From: Spirosoma aureum
GTDB taxonomy: Bacteria > Bacteroidota > Bacteroidia > Cytophagales > Spirosomataceae
DNA length: 64,000 nucleotides
Reading direction: 5' to 3'
NCBI RefSeq assembly: GCF_011604685.1
Contig: NZ_CP050063.1
Location: 5,726,501-5,790,500, forward strand
Shown here: positions 19,394-27,962 of the stretch, piece by piece
Numbering within the stretch: the stretch's first letter is position 1
How the letters are laid out: each line of letters begins with the position of its first letter
Notes under the pieces: model-generated
The model's database searches: none
Seen by the model: only the letters and a program-made list of their open reading frames with translations
Told to the model about the DNA's origin: nothing
Made by a program: the position numbers and the translations under genes

Positions 19394-20860
19394 CTAACGT
19401 GCTAAACCTTTAATAATCACTAGCTGGCTGCCCTGGTTTTCGTCGGGCCGTTTAGAACCTCCATCTACTTTCTTGTATTTTTCGTCCCGCCAGGAATGGG
19501 CCTGCAAACCAACGGAGAACGTGTTCGGAACGCCAATCACATCTGAAATATCGATCATTCCACTGATTTCCCAGGCACCTTTGGCCGATGTTCCACCCAC
19601 ATTATATTTGGCAGCATCTGCTTCTGTCCGGCGGTGGTCGATCATCAGTACGGGTTTTAACTCGCCGGTCTTGAAGCTATACTGATACAGATACGAATCG
19701 TGGGTTTCGTCTCCGTAGCCATTCGGGTCTTCCTGAATGTACGCATAGTTTTCGGTAACCGTAATGTTGTCAGGGTCCTGGAAGGTTTTGGCTATTCCAT
19801 TCCGATCGTCACCGTCCAGCAGTAATTCGAGCGAGCCTTTCGTTGGGTCAGCGGCATCAAGCGTCAATTTATAAACCCGGCCGTATTTCGAGCGCGAGTA
19901 ATCGGCGTTTACGCCCGTAGTTGCCTGCCCTGTCACGGTAAAATAGACCTCGCGCGCTTTAGCAACATCACTCCCTTTCCCATAATCGACATCCTCAACC
20001 CGACCAAACTTGATGGCTTTCAGATCGTTTACTTTACGATTGATCTGATCGCCCGTCAACGTTTTGTGGTCGTCGATCTTGGCAAACTCAACCGGGTATT
20101 TTGTACCGGTTTTCATGTCCATTTCTTTCTGGTTCCCATCGGTGCGCTTCATCATATAGAGCGTACCATTTTCCAGATCACCCACTGTGTTTGACACATA
20201 CATTGCTACTTGGCCGCCATATGTATCCGAATCGTCGTCACCAATCAGGATAACCGTTTTGCCGGTAAATGCTGTTTTGGGAAGTGGAACGGCATTTTCG
20301 GCACTCCACCGGCCCAGCCCGGCCACTTCTTTTGATAAACTGGCCGATCCGACACTACCGTATGGATCCAGCGCGTGGGTTCTTGACTCCTGTCCGCTTT
20401 CGCCACAGGTCAAAAATTTTGGCCCGAAACCATGAATTTCGGGGGTAGCCATTGTTGCCGAGCAAAGCCGCCAAATGCCCCCATCGGAGTTGAGCAGGTA
20501 TTCACCCTTGATGGGTTTGAAGGTTTTGTCCAGGGTCAGGCGGGATACGGCGAAATTATCCTCATTGTTGACCAACATCATATAGGTTCCGTCGGTATTT
20601 TTCAGGATGCCCGTTCCATCGGCAGAACCACCAAAGATATAGCCCGGTGATTGATCTAATTTATCATCGCTACTGATAAGTGAATACACCTCAAGATTCT
20701 CAAAACCAGCCTGTTTCTTCGCTAAAACCGGCGTAACGGACTGATTTTTCAGGACAACTTCAGACGTTGTTACACTTGGATTTTCTTCGTTGTTACAAGC
20801 TGCCAGCGCAAAAAGTACGAGCAAAGCCGATGAAGATACTATGGGTTTATGGATAAGCAT
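19394..20860 (-). CDS. PhoX-like (DUF839) lipoprotein
   Basis: Product of 488 residues with a lipoprotein signal (LFALAAC, Cys22). The arrangement YMMLVNNEDNFAVSR, then LCSATMATPEIHGFGPKFLTC, then DNITVTENYAYIQED, fits the DUF839/PhoX beta-propeller family, which includes calcium-iron alkaline phosphatases. The cysteine and glutamate positions expected near the active site (TCGESGQES) appear in place, but I cannot confirm all metal ligands, so phosphatase activity is tentative. It is transcribed ahead of the di-haem peroxidase. Being a lipoprotein it is probably at the outer membrane. Confidence 0.68.
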   Translation of the reverse strand: MLIHKPIVSSSALLVLFALAACNNEENPSVTTSEVVLKNQSVTPVLAKKQAGFENLEVYSLISSDDKLDQSPGYIFGGSADGTGILKNTDGTYMMLVNNEDNFAVSRLTLDKTFKPIKGEYLLNSDGGIWRLCSATMATPEIHGFGPKFLTCGESGQESRTHALDPYGSVGSASLSKEVAGLGRWSAENAVPLPKTAFTGKTVILIGDDDSDTYGGQVAMYVSNTVGDLENGTLYMMKRTDGNQKEMDMKTGTKYPVEFAKIDDHKTLTGDQINRKVNDLKAIKFGRVEDVDYGKGSDVAKAREVYFTVTGQATTGVNADYSRSKYGRVYKLTLDAADPTKGSLELLLDGDDRNGIAKTFQDPDNITVTENYAYIQEDPNGYGDETHDSYLYQYSFKTGELKPVLMIDHRRTEADAAKYNVGGTSAKGAWEISGMIDISDVIGVPNTFSVGLQAHSWRDEKYKKVDGGSKRPDENQGSQLVIIKGLAR

Positions 20861-21089
20861 GATCAGATAATTGAACGGATAAATTCTCGACTACAAAGTA
20901 ACCGTCTGCACGTTACCCCAAGATGATGCTAGTGTTATCAGAATGCTATCATTAAAACGGCATTAAAGACTTATTCATGGAAGAAAGTCTGTTTTTCGGC
21001 TAAACTGGTTTTTAACACCAGAAATCAGTAAGCTTGCAGAAGTCATCATTGACTCAACTCATGTATACAAATTCAGCTTTTTACCATTC

Positions 21090-22220
21090 GTGCCTACCGA
21101 TACTCAAGCCCAATTAGCCCTCACCCTCGTTCCGGGGGTTGGCAGTATTCTCATTCGACAACTGGTAAGTTACTGTGGTTCAGCTACTGAGGTGTTTCGA
21201 TCTCCATTGGCTCGCCTGATGAAAGTTCCCGGCATTGGCGAAGTCACGGCTCGTGCTATCCTGAAGGCGGGTACTCTGGAAGAAGCCGAGCAACTCATGA
21301 AACGCGTTGAGAAGCTGGGAGCAACAGTGTTGTTCTATACCGATAAAGACTATCCGGTCCGGCTCAAAAACCTGTACGACGCTCCTGCCCTCCTGTATTT
21401 TCAAGGCTCAGGCAATCTAAACGCTCCCCGAACAATTGGGCTGGTAGGCACGCGGCAGGCTACCGAATACGGCCGACGTATAACCAGCGAAATCATTGAA
21501 GCGGTTGCTCCGTATGGCGCTTACATCATTAGCGGGCTGGCCTATGGCATCGACATTGCGGCCCATCGTGCCAGTCTGGCCAATAACTTACCGACAATTG
21601 GTGTGATGGCGAGTGGTCTGGACATTATCTACCCGAATGTACATCAGAAAACGGCGCAGGATATGCAGATGTTGGGCGGCTTGCTGACCGAAAGTCAGCC
21701 GGGGACAAAACCAGATGCTCACCTGTTTCCAGCCCGAAACCGCATCATTGCCGGTTTGAGTGATGCCATTGTGGTGGTAGAGGCAGCCGCGAAGGGAGGG
21801 GCATTAATAACAGCCGAATATGCCAATAACTACCATCGTGAGGTATTTGCTGTACCTGGCCAGTTGAATCAGACGTTTTCAGCGGGATGTAATAAACTCA
21901 TTCGCGAAAATAAAGCGCAGATTTACACCAGTCCCCAAGACATCATTGAAGCCCTCAACTGGGATCGCCCGGAAACCGGTTCATCGACTACAGGATTACG
22001 GGCAACCTCGGCACCTGCACCTGCTTTGCCTGTGGACATTACGGAAGAAGAAAGTCAGATTATTGCCCTGCTGCGTCAGGTCAACGACTTACACATTGAC
22101 GACCTAAGCTGGAAAAGCCAGATTCCGATGGGCCGACTGGCGTCTTTGCTCCTCAACCTTGAGTTTCGTGGATTTGTGCGATCGCTTCCAGGCAAGAAAT
22201 ACGCTGTGATTTACATTTAA
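21090..22220 (+). CDS. dprA: DNA processing protein DprA
   Basis: Product of 376 residues. DprA loads RecA onto incoming single-stranded DNA during natural transformation. Visible are an N-terminal helix-hairpin-helix region (LVPGVGSILIRQLVSYCG and KVPGIGEVTARAIL), the Rossmann-like core with GLVGTRQATEYGRR near residue 113 and SGLAYGIDIAAH near 150, the NRIIAGLSDAIVVVEA segment, and a C-terminal winged-helix (residues about 310-376). The start is a GTG; no in-frame ATG lies nearby. Downstream, 14 nt after the stop, begins a 37-bp perfect palindrome. Confidence 0.95.
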   Translation: MPTDTQAQLALTLVPGVGSILIRQLVSYCGSATEVFRSPLARLMKVPGIGEVTARAILKAGTLEEAEQLMKRVEKLGATVLFYTDKDYPVRLKNLYDAPALLYFQGSGNLNAPRTIGLVGTRQATEYGRRITSEIIEAVAPYGAYIISGLAYGIDIAAHRASLANNLPTIGVMASGLDIIYPNVHQKTAQDMQMLGGLLTESQPGTKPDAHLFPARNRIIAGLSDAIVVVEAAAKGGALITAEYANNYHREVFAVPGQLNQTFSAGCNKLIRENKAQIYTSPQDIIEALNWDRPETGSSTTGLRATSAPAPALPVDITEEESQIIALLRQVNDLHIDDLSWKSQIPMGRLASLLLNLEFRGFVRSLPGKKYAVIYI

Positions 22221-22234
22221 CCAGTTTGTCTTAT

Positions 22235-22311
22235 TAGTGAAGGAGGAATCAAGGAAGGGCGTGCCACGGTTTTGAACCGTGGCACGCCCTTCCTTGATTC
22301 CTCCTTCACTA
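22235..22311. repeat. 37-bp perfect palindrome with 3-nt loop
   Basis: Arms 22235-22271 and 22275-22311 are exact reverse complements (37 bp) around the loop TTG. The inner part is GCGTGCCACGGTT / AACCGTGGCACGC. It separates dprA from GH43 and would fold as a very stable cruciform or transcript hairpin, far longer than a normal terminator and without a clear T-tract. It shares the AACCGTGGYACG core with the inverted repeat at 27044-27141, suggesting a repeat family. Confidence 0.9.
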
Positions 22312-22386
22312 CTTCTATCGCTAAAATTACCACCGATTATGTTTCAAACCTCCCGGCCAATAGAACTGGTAATTCCGAATTAGGTT

Positions 22387-22394
22387 TACTTTTG
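22387..22394 (+). promoter_or_regulatory. Predicted -7 box for the GH43 gene
   Basis: TACTTTTG matches TAnnTTTG, 36 nt upstream of ATG 22431; transcription would begin near 22401. It lies after the palindrome, so GH43 is probably transcribed separately from dprA. Confidence 0.4.
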
Positions 22395-22430
22395 TCCTCC
22401 GATTTTTCTTGTTCCTCAATTGCTCTTTGT

Positions 22431-23423
22431 ATGTCCATTCTTAAGTACGCCCTCTTTCTCTCCTTGTTCACACTCTCTTACATTCCTTTACAGGCGCAGA
22501 AATCAACTGTAAAGAAATCGGGGAATCCCGTTTTTCCAGGCTGGTATGCTGATCCGGAAGGTGTTATCTTCAAGAACCAGTACTGGATTTATCCAACTTA
22601 TTCGGCACCCTATAACCAACAGATATTTTTTGATGCGTTTTCTTCGCCAGATCTGGTGACCTGGACAAAACATAGCCGCATTCTTGATTCAACTGCCGTA
22701 AAATGGGCAAAACGAGCTATGTGGGCTCCTGCCATCATTGAAAAGGGTGGAAAGTACTTTCTATTCTTTGGTGCGAACGATATTCACGATGAGCAGAAAG
22801 AGATCGGTGGCATTGGTGTTGCCGTTGCCGACAATCCGGCCGGACCCTTCAAGGATTACCTGGGCAAACCCCTCATTGGTCAGATCCGTAACGGAGCCCA
22901 GCCGATCGACCAGTTTGTTTTCAAAGATAAAGACGGCCAGTATTACATGCTGTATGGCGGCTGGGGGCATTGCAACATTGCTCGCTTAAAAGACGATTTT
23001 ACGGGTTTTCTTCCTTTCTCCGACGGCACTCTCTTTCGGGAAATTACGCCGAAAAATTACGTGGAAGGCCCCACGATGTTCGTGCGTAATGGCAAGTATT
23101 ATTTTATGTGGTCGGAAGGAGGCTGGACAGGCCCTAATTATTCCGTAGCCTATGCGGTGGCAAACTCGCCGTTTGGCCCGTTCGAGCGGGTAGGGAAAAT
23201 TCTTCAGCAAGACCCGTCTGTTGCCACCGGTGCTGGCCATCATTCGATCATTCAGGTGCCCGGCACCGACGAGTGGTATATTGTTTATCACCGCCGACCC
23301 TTAACGGAAACCGATGGCAATCACCGCGAAACCTGTATTGACCGGCTCTATTTTGATGAGAAAGGGGCCATTAAGCCGGTTAAAATTACAGTAGAAGGCG
23401 TTGAGGCACGACGGCTAAATTAA
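22431..23423 (+). CDS. Secreted glycoside hydrolase family 43 enzyme
   Basis: Product of 330 residues with a signal peptide ending near PLQAQ. ATG 22431 is chosen because it begins the signal peptide; the longer frame starts inside the palindrome. The GH43 five-bladed propeller signs are present: PGWYADPEG with the base Asp, MWAPAIIEKGGKYFLFF, IDQFVFKDKDGQYYMLYGG with the second Asp, and NYVEGPTMFVRNGKYYFMWSEGG with the acid Glu. GH43 enzymes release arabinose or xylose from plant polysaccharides. No SusCD pair or other hydrolases flank it, so it stands alone. Exact specificity is unknown. Confidence 0.9.
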   Translation: MSILKYALFLSLFTLSYIPLQAQKSTVKKSGNPVFPGWYADPEGVIFKNQYWIYPTYSAPYNQQIFFDAFSSPDLVTWTKHSRILDSTAVKWAKRAMWAPAIIEKGGKYFLFFGANDIHDEQKEIGGIGVAVADNPAGPFKDYLGKPLIGQIRNGAQPIDQFVFKDKDGQYYMLYGGWGHCNIARLKDDFTGFLPFSDGTLFREITPKNYVEGPTMFVRNGKYYFMWSEGGWTGPNYSVAYAVANSPFGPFERVGKILQQDPSVATGAGHHSIIQVPGTDEWYIVYHRRPLTETDGNHRETCIDRLYFDEKGAIKPVKITVEGVEARRLN

Positions 23424-23436
23424 TGTCTCTTTCCTG

Positions 23437-23498
23437 ATTTTTAGTTGTGTTTCAACCTGAGTTCACCCAGGCAGAGGGTACGAAATCCAACTAAAAAT
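23437..23498. terminator. Possible weak bidirectional terminator
   Basis: Arms ATTTTTAGTTG (23437-23447) and CAACTAAAAAT (23488-23498) are exact complements, 40 nt apart, between the convergent GH43 and DUF4377 genes. The long loop makes the call weak. Confidence 0.3.
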
Positions 23499-23505
23499 TT
23501 GGGTG

Positions 23506-23829
23506 TTACGTTTTATTTTTTTCAACCACTTTGACCAAACTATACCGTAGATCTGACGAATCGGCTGGCGGATTGTCGATTTTCTCTCGTTTGACAAGCA
23601 ATTTATATTCGAATCCAGCTTCATACGAAAACCCCTCAATATTCCCGTAAAAAAGTTGCCAGCTGGTATCATTGTCTACTTTAACGAGTAAACATTTTTG
23701 GGGAGCCACACCCATGCAGTCCTGCTGATGGTCGGCAATCTGCATTTCAACAATAGCTGGTTTCACCGTATTCTTATCACAGCTAAAAAAGACAAGCAGA
23801 AGAAATCCTAAAGAAAATACTCGCTTCAT
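23506..23829 (-). CDS. DUF4377 lipoprotein
   Basis: Product of 107 residues with a lipoprotein signal (LVFFSC, Cys17). The segments CMGVAPQKCLLVK and SWQLFYGNIEGFSYEAGFEY match the DUF4377 domain, found in Bacteroidetes lipoproteins and beside META-domain proteins such as HslJ. Two further cysteines (in DCMGVAPQKC) may pair. Function unknown. It is convergent with the GH43 gene; a weak 11-bp inverted repeat lies between them. Confidence 0.8.
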   Translation of the reverse strand: MKRVFSLGFLLLVFFSCDKNTVKPAIVEMQIADHQQDCMGVAPQKCLLVKVDNDTSWQLFYGNIEGFSYEAGFEYKLLVKREKIDNPPADSSDLRYSLVKVVEKNKT

Positions 23830-24058
23830 ATATTGACTAAAGATTATGAGTTCAGGTTCAGGGACTCATTTAAAAGGTTCCTCGTTGTAATAACCCGCTT
23901 CTTTTTTGCCATCTGCCTATTCTACGGTATCCAGATCGATCGATATATAGAAGGGCCAATACACGGACGTGAATAGCTTAACTAGTAAGGATCAAAAAAT
24001 TGCCGTATCTTTAACTATTACCCGTCAAAGAAAAAATAAAACTAAACCAGTTAGAGCT

Positions 24059-24181
24059 ATGGGAAAAGGCGATATAAAGTCACGCAAAGGAAAAATTGCA
24101 AGAGGCTCTTACGGCATGACCCGCCCTCGGAAACCTGGTAAGTCGGCAGCTCCCAAAGTGGAACCAGAGCCAACCGTCTAG
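24059..24181 (+). CDS. 30S ribosomal protein Thx
   Basis: Very short product of 40 residues starting at ATG 24059. MGKGDIKSRKGKIARGSYG followed by MTRPRKPGK matches the Thx (S31e-like) family, which stabilises the head of the small ribosomal subunit and is found in Thermus and Bacteroidetes. The longer frame beginning at 23969 adds an unrelated leader and is rejected. A TATCTTTA sequence at about 24006 is a near match to the -7 box. The stop is followed by a strong hairpin. Confidence 0.88.
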   Translation: MGKGDIKSRKGKIARGSYGMTRPRKPGKSAAPKVEPEPTV

Positions 24182-24206
24182 TATGCAGTACCCCAGTTAG
24201 CAAAAC

Positions 24207-24256
24207 ATCGGTCGGTCTGAATGATAGCGTGATTTCTATCATCCAGACCGACCGAT
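24207..24256. terminator. Bidirectional terminator hairpin between Thx and YfhO genes
   Basis: Arms 24207-24227 and 24236-24256 pair over 21 bp with a single mismatch around an 8-nt loop; the arm begins ATCGGTCGGTCTG. A short T-run follows on the plus strand. It lies between two convergent genes. Confidence 0.75.
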
Positions 24257-24295
24257 TTCCATAGCAATAAACTTATAATCAGGCAGTTACATGCA

Positions 24296-26881
24296 TTATC
24301 GAGTTTTCGCCTTCGAAGCAGGTTTCACTGGTTCCGAAGTGGGTGGTACAGTAGGTTCAGGCGCAGGTGCTGGCTCTGTACGCTGGTTACGCCCTTCCCT
24401 GAACGCAACGAATCCAATCAACCCAATCAATAACACATTGCAAATCAGGTCGATCATATCACCGGTTTTGGCCAGTGGTGGCTCAAACCGGAACTCGATG
24501 GTATGCTTTCCGGCCGGAACACGCATTGCACGGAGAGCGTAGTTGGCCCGAAGGTGGGGAGCTGGCTTACCGTCGATAAACGCCTGCCAGTCTTCATGGC
24601 CCCGATAGTACACTTCCGAGAACACCACTAAACCATCGCGAACGGCATTCGCCTGATAGATCAATTTATCGGGACGATAACTTGTCAATTCAATCGTGCT
24701 GCCCGTATGATCCATCGTGGCGGGCAGATTACCGAGTTCAGCAGCAAATCGCTTATCGACCACGGCCGAATCGCGCGTGCTGAGCTTTTGCATAACGGCC
24801 ATTTCTTCATCGGCATTACCGACTTGCTGGACTGTTTTAACAAACCAGGCCGCTCCCAATACACTTGGATTTGGCAAAGCGATTGGTCCGGCTGGTGCCT
24901 GCTGCGGATTGGCGGGATTCGTTTCTCCGGGCCGAATAACATACTTCGCATTCAGCATATTCAGGATATTCAGGAAATTAGGCTGGAGCGCGAACGTCAT
25001 CAACTCATTATAACGACGCAATCGGGTTGTGTTATAACCACCAATCGAGCGGTGAAAATAGGAAGCCCGGTTGCTTTCCATGAACGATTCGGTTTGATCC
25101 ATGACCCGGAAACCGAGGGATTTATCCTGAAGAATCTGCTGATCGGCTGGAGTCGGTTCAAAGATCGTTGCGACCTGTGCTTTGGGCACAAAATCAGCAT
25201 TATTCAGGAATCGCTTATCAACCGAAAACAAATCGAATATGACAATTGCCGACAGGATCGGATAAAATACGACTGATTTGATTTTATTGGTCAAAAACAG
25301 CCATAACGTTCCGGCAGCCAACAGGATCAGAATAACCGACCGGAACGCATCAGAACGCAACATACTCTGCCGGTCGCTAATGAGTGCCGCCTGAAAATCT
25401 TTAGCCGCTTCGCCAAAATAACGGGATAGGATATCGACGTCATTAGGTTTCTGGAACGTAAAGAATGTACCGCCCAGCACAGCCAGAATAAGCGCCACAC
25501 CAGCCGTTAGCCCCAGGCTGATCAGGAGCGGTTGCCGCAGTTGAGCCAGCGTCAGTTTTTGGTTCACAATGGTCTGAATGCCCAAAACCGCTCCGGCCGC
25601 CAGAAATAGCTGTGCCAAACAGAGCGCCATTGTCATAGCCCGGAACTTGTTCAGATAAGGCAGGTTATCAAATAGCAATTCGTTAAAAAACAGGAGGTTT
25701 TTACCCCAGGCCAGCATAATCATCAGCGCAGCCGCACTCAACAGCCACCAGCGAATTGCCCCCGGAATAACGAACATGCCCAGCGCAAACAGAAAGAGCA
25801 GAGCGGCTCCTGCATAAGCCGGCCCACCTAATATTGGCTGATCGCCCCAGTAGGTTGGCGCGCCCAATTCAGCCATTTGTTTAGCCGATGCGGGGTCGAC
25901 ACCCCGGCTCGTCATCGCTTTATAAAATTCCGAATCCGTTGTCAATCCGCCAGCCGATCCCCCACCGTAAACATTCGGAACGAGCAGTGTCAATGTCTCG
26001 GCCTTGCCATAGCTATACAGAAACGCATAATCTTTATCCAGACCTCCTTTCGATTCGCTGCTGGGAGTTTTGCCATCTGGATTCGTTGTTTTGGCCGTTA
26101 GTTCCGATTGGCCACGAATTGTTTCTTTCGTGTATTGATTTAGAATGAGCAAGCGTTTTCCAAAACTACCCGCAGCCAGCCCACCTGCAATGGCTAAGGT
26201 TGCCAGACCAAGGGCCAGTTGGCGTCCCTTTCCTGCCCGAATAAGGGCAATTCCTTCGATGAGTACATACAACCCAATGGTCATGAACAGATAATAGGTA
26301 ATCTGGATGTGGTTCGCGCCAAACTCCATGCTCAGGAAGAGCCCCATCAAAGCGGCTCCAACCCAGTATCGTCCGCGCAGAGCCAGAATTACACCCGCCA
26401 GCATACCCGCTCCGTAACCCATGGCAAAGAGTTTGGAAACGTGTCCCGCTTCGAGACTAACGATACCAAACGTACCAAAGCCATAGGCAGCAGCACCGAG
26501 TGCCGAGAGCCACGCGTTGCAGCCCATCACAACGAGCAGAATATACATACTCAACATGACGATGAACACAATGCTGGCCGTGTTTGGCAACACATTGACG
26601 ACACTCATCACGGCTTTATAGATCAGAATGTACGGGTAATTGTAATCGATCATATAACCCGGCATACCGCTGAAAACAGCATCGGTCCAGAGGGGTTTTT
26701 CGCCCGTTTCTTTCGTTATCTCACGGATTTCGCGAGCCGACGCAGACGCTTGCTGAACGTCGCCCATCGATAAGGTTTTGCCTGACAGCACTGGCGAGAA
26801 GTAGATTATAGCCAGCACCAAAAGAGCCAGCACAGCGATCAGGTGTGGGCGAAGGCGTTGAAATAGGGTTGGTTGGTTCAT
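24296..26881 (-). CDS. YfhO-family membrane protein
   Basis: Large product of 861 residues with about a dozen membrane segments, starting with LIAVLALLVLAIIYFSPVL. The early loop LWTDAVFSGMPGYMIDYNYP and a C-terminal extracytoplasmic part (SYRPDKLIYQANAVRDGLVVF, then HEDWQAFIDGKP) are typical of YfhO proteins, GT-C-like membrane proteins; in Bacillus YfhO glycosylates lipoteichoic acid. Bacteroidetes copies are widespread and mostly uncharacterised, often called membrane proteins. ATG 26881 fits the family start. A -7 box match is just upstream. Confidence 0.87.
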   Translation of the reverse strand: MNQPTLFQRLRPHLIAVLALLVLAIIYFSPVLSGKTLSMGDVQQASASAREIREITKETGEKPLWTDAVFSGMPGYMIDYNYPYILIYKAVMSVVNVLPNTASIVFIVMLSMYILLVVMGCNAWLSALGAAAYGFGTFGIVSLEAGHVSKLFAMGYGAGMLAGVILALRGRYWVGAALMGLFLSMEFGANHIQITYYLFMTIGLYVLIEGIALIRAGKGRQLALGLATLAIAGGLAAGSFGKRLLILNQYTKETIRGQSELTAKTTNPDGKTPSSESKGGLDKDYAFLYSYGKAETLTLLVPNVYGGGSAGGLTTDSEFYKAMTSRGVDPASAKQMAELGAPTYWGDQPILGGPAYAGAALLFLFALGMFVIPGAIRWWLLSAAALMIMLAWGKNLLFFNELLFDNLPYLNKFRAMTMALCLAQLFLAAGAVLGIQTIVNQKLTLAQLRQPLLISLGLTAGVALILAVLGGTFFTFQKPNDVDILSRYFGEAAKDFQAALISDRQSMLRSDAFRSVILILLAAGTLWLFLTNKIKSVVFYPILSAIVIFDLFSVDKRFLNNADFVPKAQVATIFEPTPADQQILQDKSLGFRVMDQTESFMESNRASYFHRSIGGYNTTRLRRYNELMTFALQPNFLNILNMLNAKYVIRPGETNPANPQQAPAGPIALPNPSVLGAAWFVKTVQQVGNADEEMAVMQKLSTRDSAVVDKRFAAELGNLPATMDHTGSTIELTSYRPDKLIYQANAVRDGLVVFSEVYYRGHEDWQAFIDGKPAPHLRANYALRAMRVPAGKHTIEFRFEPPLAKTGDMIDLICNVLLIGLIGFVAFREGRNQRTEPAPAPEPTVPPTSEPVKPASKAKTR

Positions 26882-26902
26882 AAAGTAAACTAGTACGTAG
26901 CC

Positions 26903-26910
26903 CAAAGATA
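26903..26910 (-). promoter_or_regulatory. Predicted -7 box for the YfhO gene
   Basis: TATCTTTG on the minus strand matches TAnnTTTG, 21 nt from ATG 26881, so the leader would be about 15 nt. Confidence 0.45.
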
Positions 26911-27043
26911 AGGCTTTGTACCAAAACGGCGGAAAGACCTCACTATTTTGCCAGTCTGCCTATCGACTCGTAGGCGTATGTGCATCGTGTAACAATGAAA
27001 AATGGGCTTATTATCGGATACTTTCCACACCTTCCTTATATTC

Positions 27044-27141
27044 ATAGGCCTTTCGCCTGGAGCCGTGCCAACGCAACTGCGGACGGTGGTTATTACAAGT
27101 AGTACCAGTAACCGTGGTACGGCTCCAGGCGAAAGGCCTAT
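27044..27141. repeat. 27-bp inverted repeat around 44 nt
   Basis: Arms 27044-27070 and 27115-27141 pair over 27 bp with one mismatch; the arm runs ATAGGCCTTTCGCCTGGAGC then CGTGCCA. It lies just before the Crp-type gene start. The inner ends (CGTGCCA and AACCGTGGTACG) resemble those of the palindrome at 22235-22311. It could be a palindromic intergenic repeat or a structured 5' leader for the Crp-type gene. Confidence 0.8.
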
Positions 27142-27166
27142 TTCAATTTCCTAACCTCCCGAAACC

Positions 27167-27745
27167 TTGGAAAAAGACGCCCTCAAAAAAACCGTATTCC
27201 GAACATACCCTCTAAACGACGACGAGTGGGATGCCTTCGCTAATTGCTGGCATCCGGTTCGCTATAAGCGTAAAACCGTACTGACCCGCGCCGGAGACAT
27301 TGAGCATTATCTCTATTTTGTGGAGGATGGTGTGCAACGGGCATTTTACCTGAGCGAAGACACGAAAGAAACGACGCTGGTCTTTTCCTATACGGGTTCT
27401 TTCTCGGGTGTCGTCGATTCGTTTCAACTCCAGCAGCCTTCCCGGTATTACCTCGAAACGCTGACGAACAGTGAGCTACTCCGTATTTCTTATCCTGACT
27501 TCACCCGTCTGCTTGACGAATACCCACGAATTGAGCGTTGGGTACGACTGGCTTCGGCTCAGGTTTTAGCCGGGCTTCTGGAGCGACAAATTGAATTGGC
27601 GACGTTCACTGCCGAAGAAAAATTCCGGATTTTGCTGACCCGGAGTCCGCACATATTGCAGCTTATTCCGCAAAAATACCTGGCGTCTTACCTTGGATTA
27701 GATCCTGCTACGTTCAGTAAGTTATTGAAATTGGTTCGGTTATGA
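27167..27745 (+). CDS. Crp/Fnr-family regulator
   Basis: Product of 192 residues. Residues about 20-120 form a cyclic-nucleotide-binding fold (RAGDIEHYLYFVEDGVQRAF, then YTGSFSGVVDSF), and the C-terminus holds the helix-turn-helix (QKYLASYLGLDPATFSKLLK). The arginine needed for cAMP phosphate binding is not evident, so an effector other than cAMP is likely, as in most Bacteroidetes homologues. The only upstream start that includes the whole first helix is a TTG at 27167, 25 nt after the inverted repeat. Its targets are unknown. Confidence 0.85.
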   Translation: MEKDALKKTVFRTYPLNDDEWDAFANCWHPVRYKRKTVLTRAGDIEHYLYFVEDGVQRAFYLSEDTKETTLVFSYTGSFSGVVDSFQLQQPSRYYLETLTNSELLRISYPDFTRLLDEYPRIERWVRLASAQVLAGLLERQIELATFTAEEKFRILLTRSPHILQLIPQKYLASYLGLDPATFSKLLKLVRL

Positions 27746-27892
27746 TCTGTACTAAAACAGAAGCAAAGCAAAAATTATGAATATCAACGATGGTTTTATA
27801 TTCATTTATCCGGCAGCTAAACTTAGCTACCAGCAACTTGTGAATAGACGAATTGATTCTTAATTAGCTTATGATAAAACTCACTTATTAAC

Positions 27893-27921
27893 AAAAATCT
27901 TGGTCTACGCCAAGATTTTTT
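27893..27921 (+). terminator. Intrinsic terminator upstream of the second DinB gene
   Basis: AAAAATCTTGG / CCAAGATTTTT (27893-27903, 27910-27920) is a perfect 11-bp hairpin with a 6-nt loop ending in T6. It lies 150 nt after the Crp-type stop and ends that transcript; the DinB gene at 27963 follows. Confidence 0.8.
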
Positions 27922-27962
27922 GTTCTCGGATCAGCTACGTTTGTGCTATAAATCAACCGACT

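Noticed and set aside
24696..25276. Long reading frames opposite the YfhO gene
   Set aside because: Shadow frames of a G+C-balanced membrane-protein gene; no family likeness.
27777..27863. 28-codon ATG frame after the Crp-type gene
   Set aside because: Too short to support without conservation, no ribosome site.
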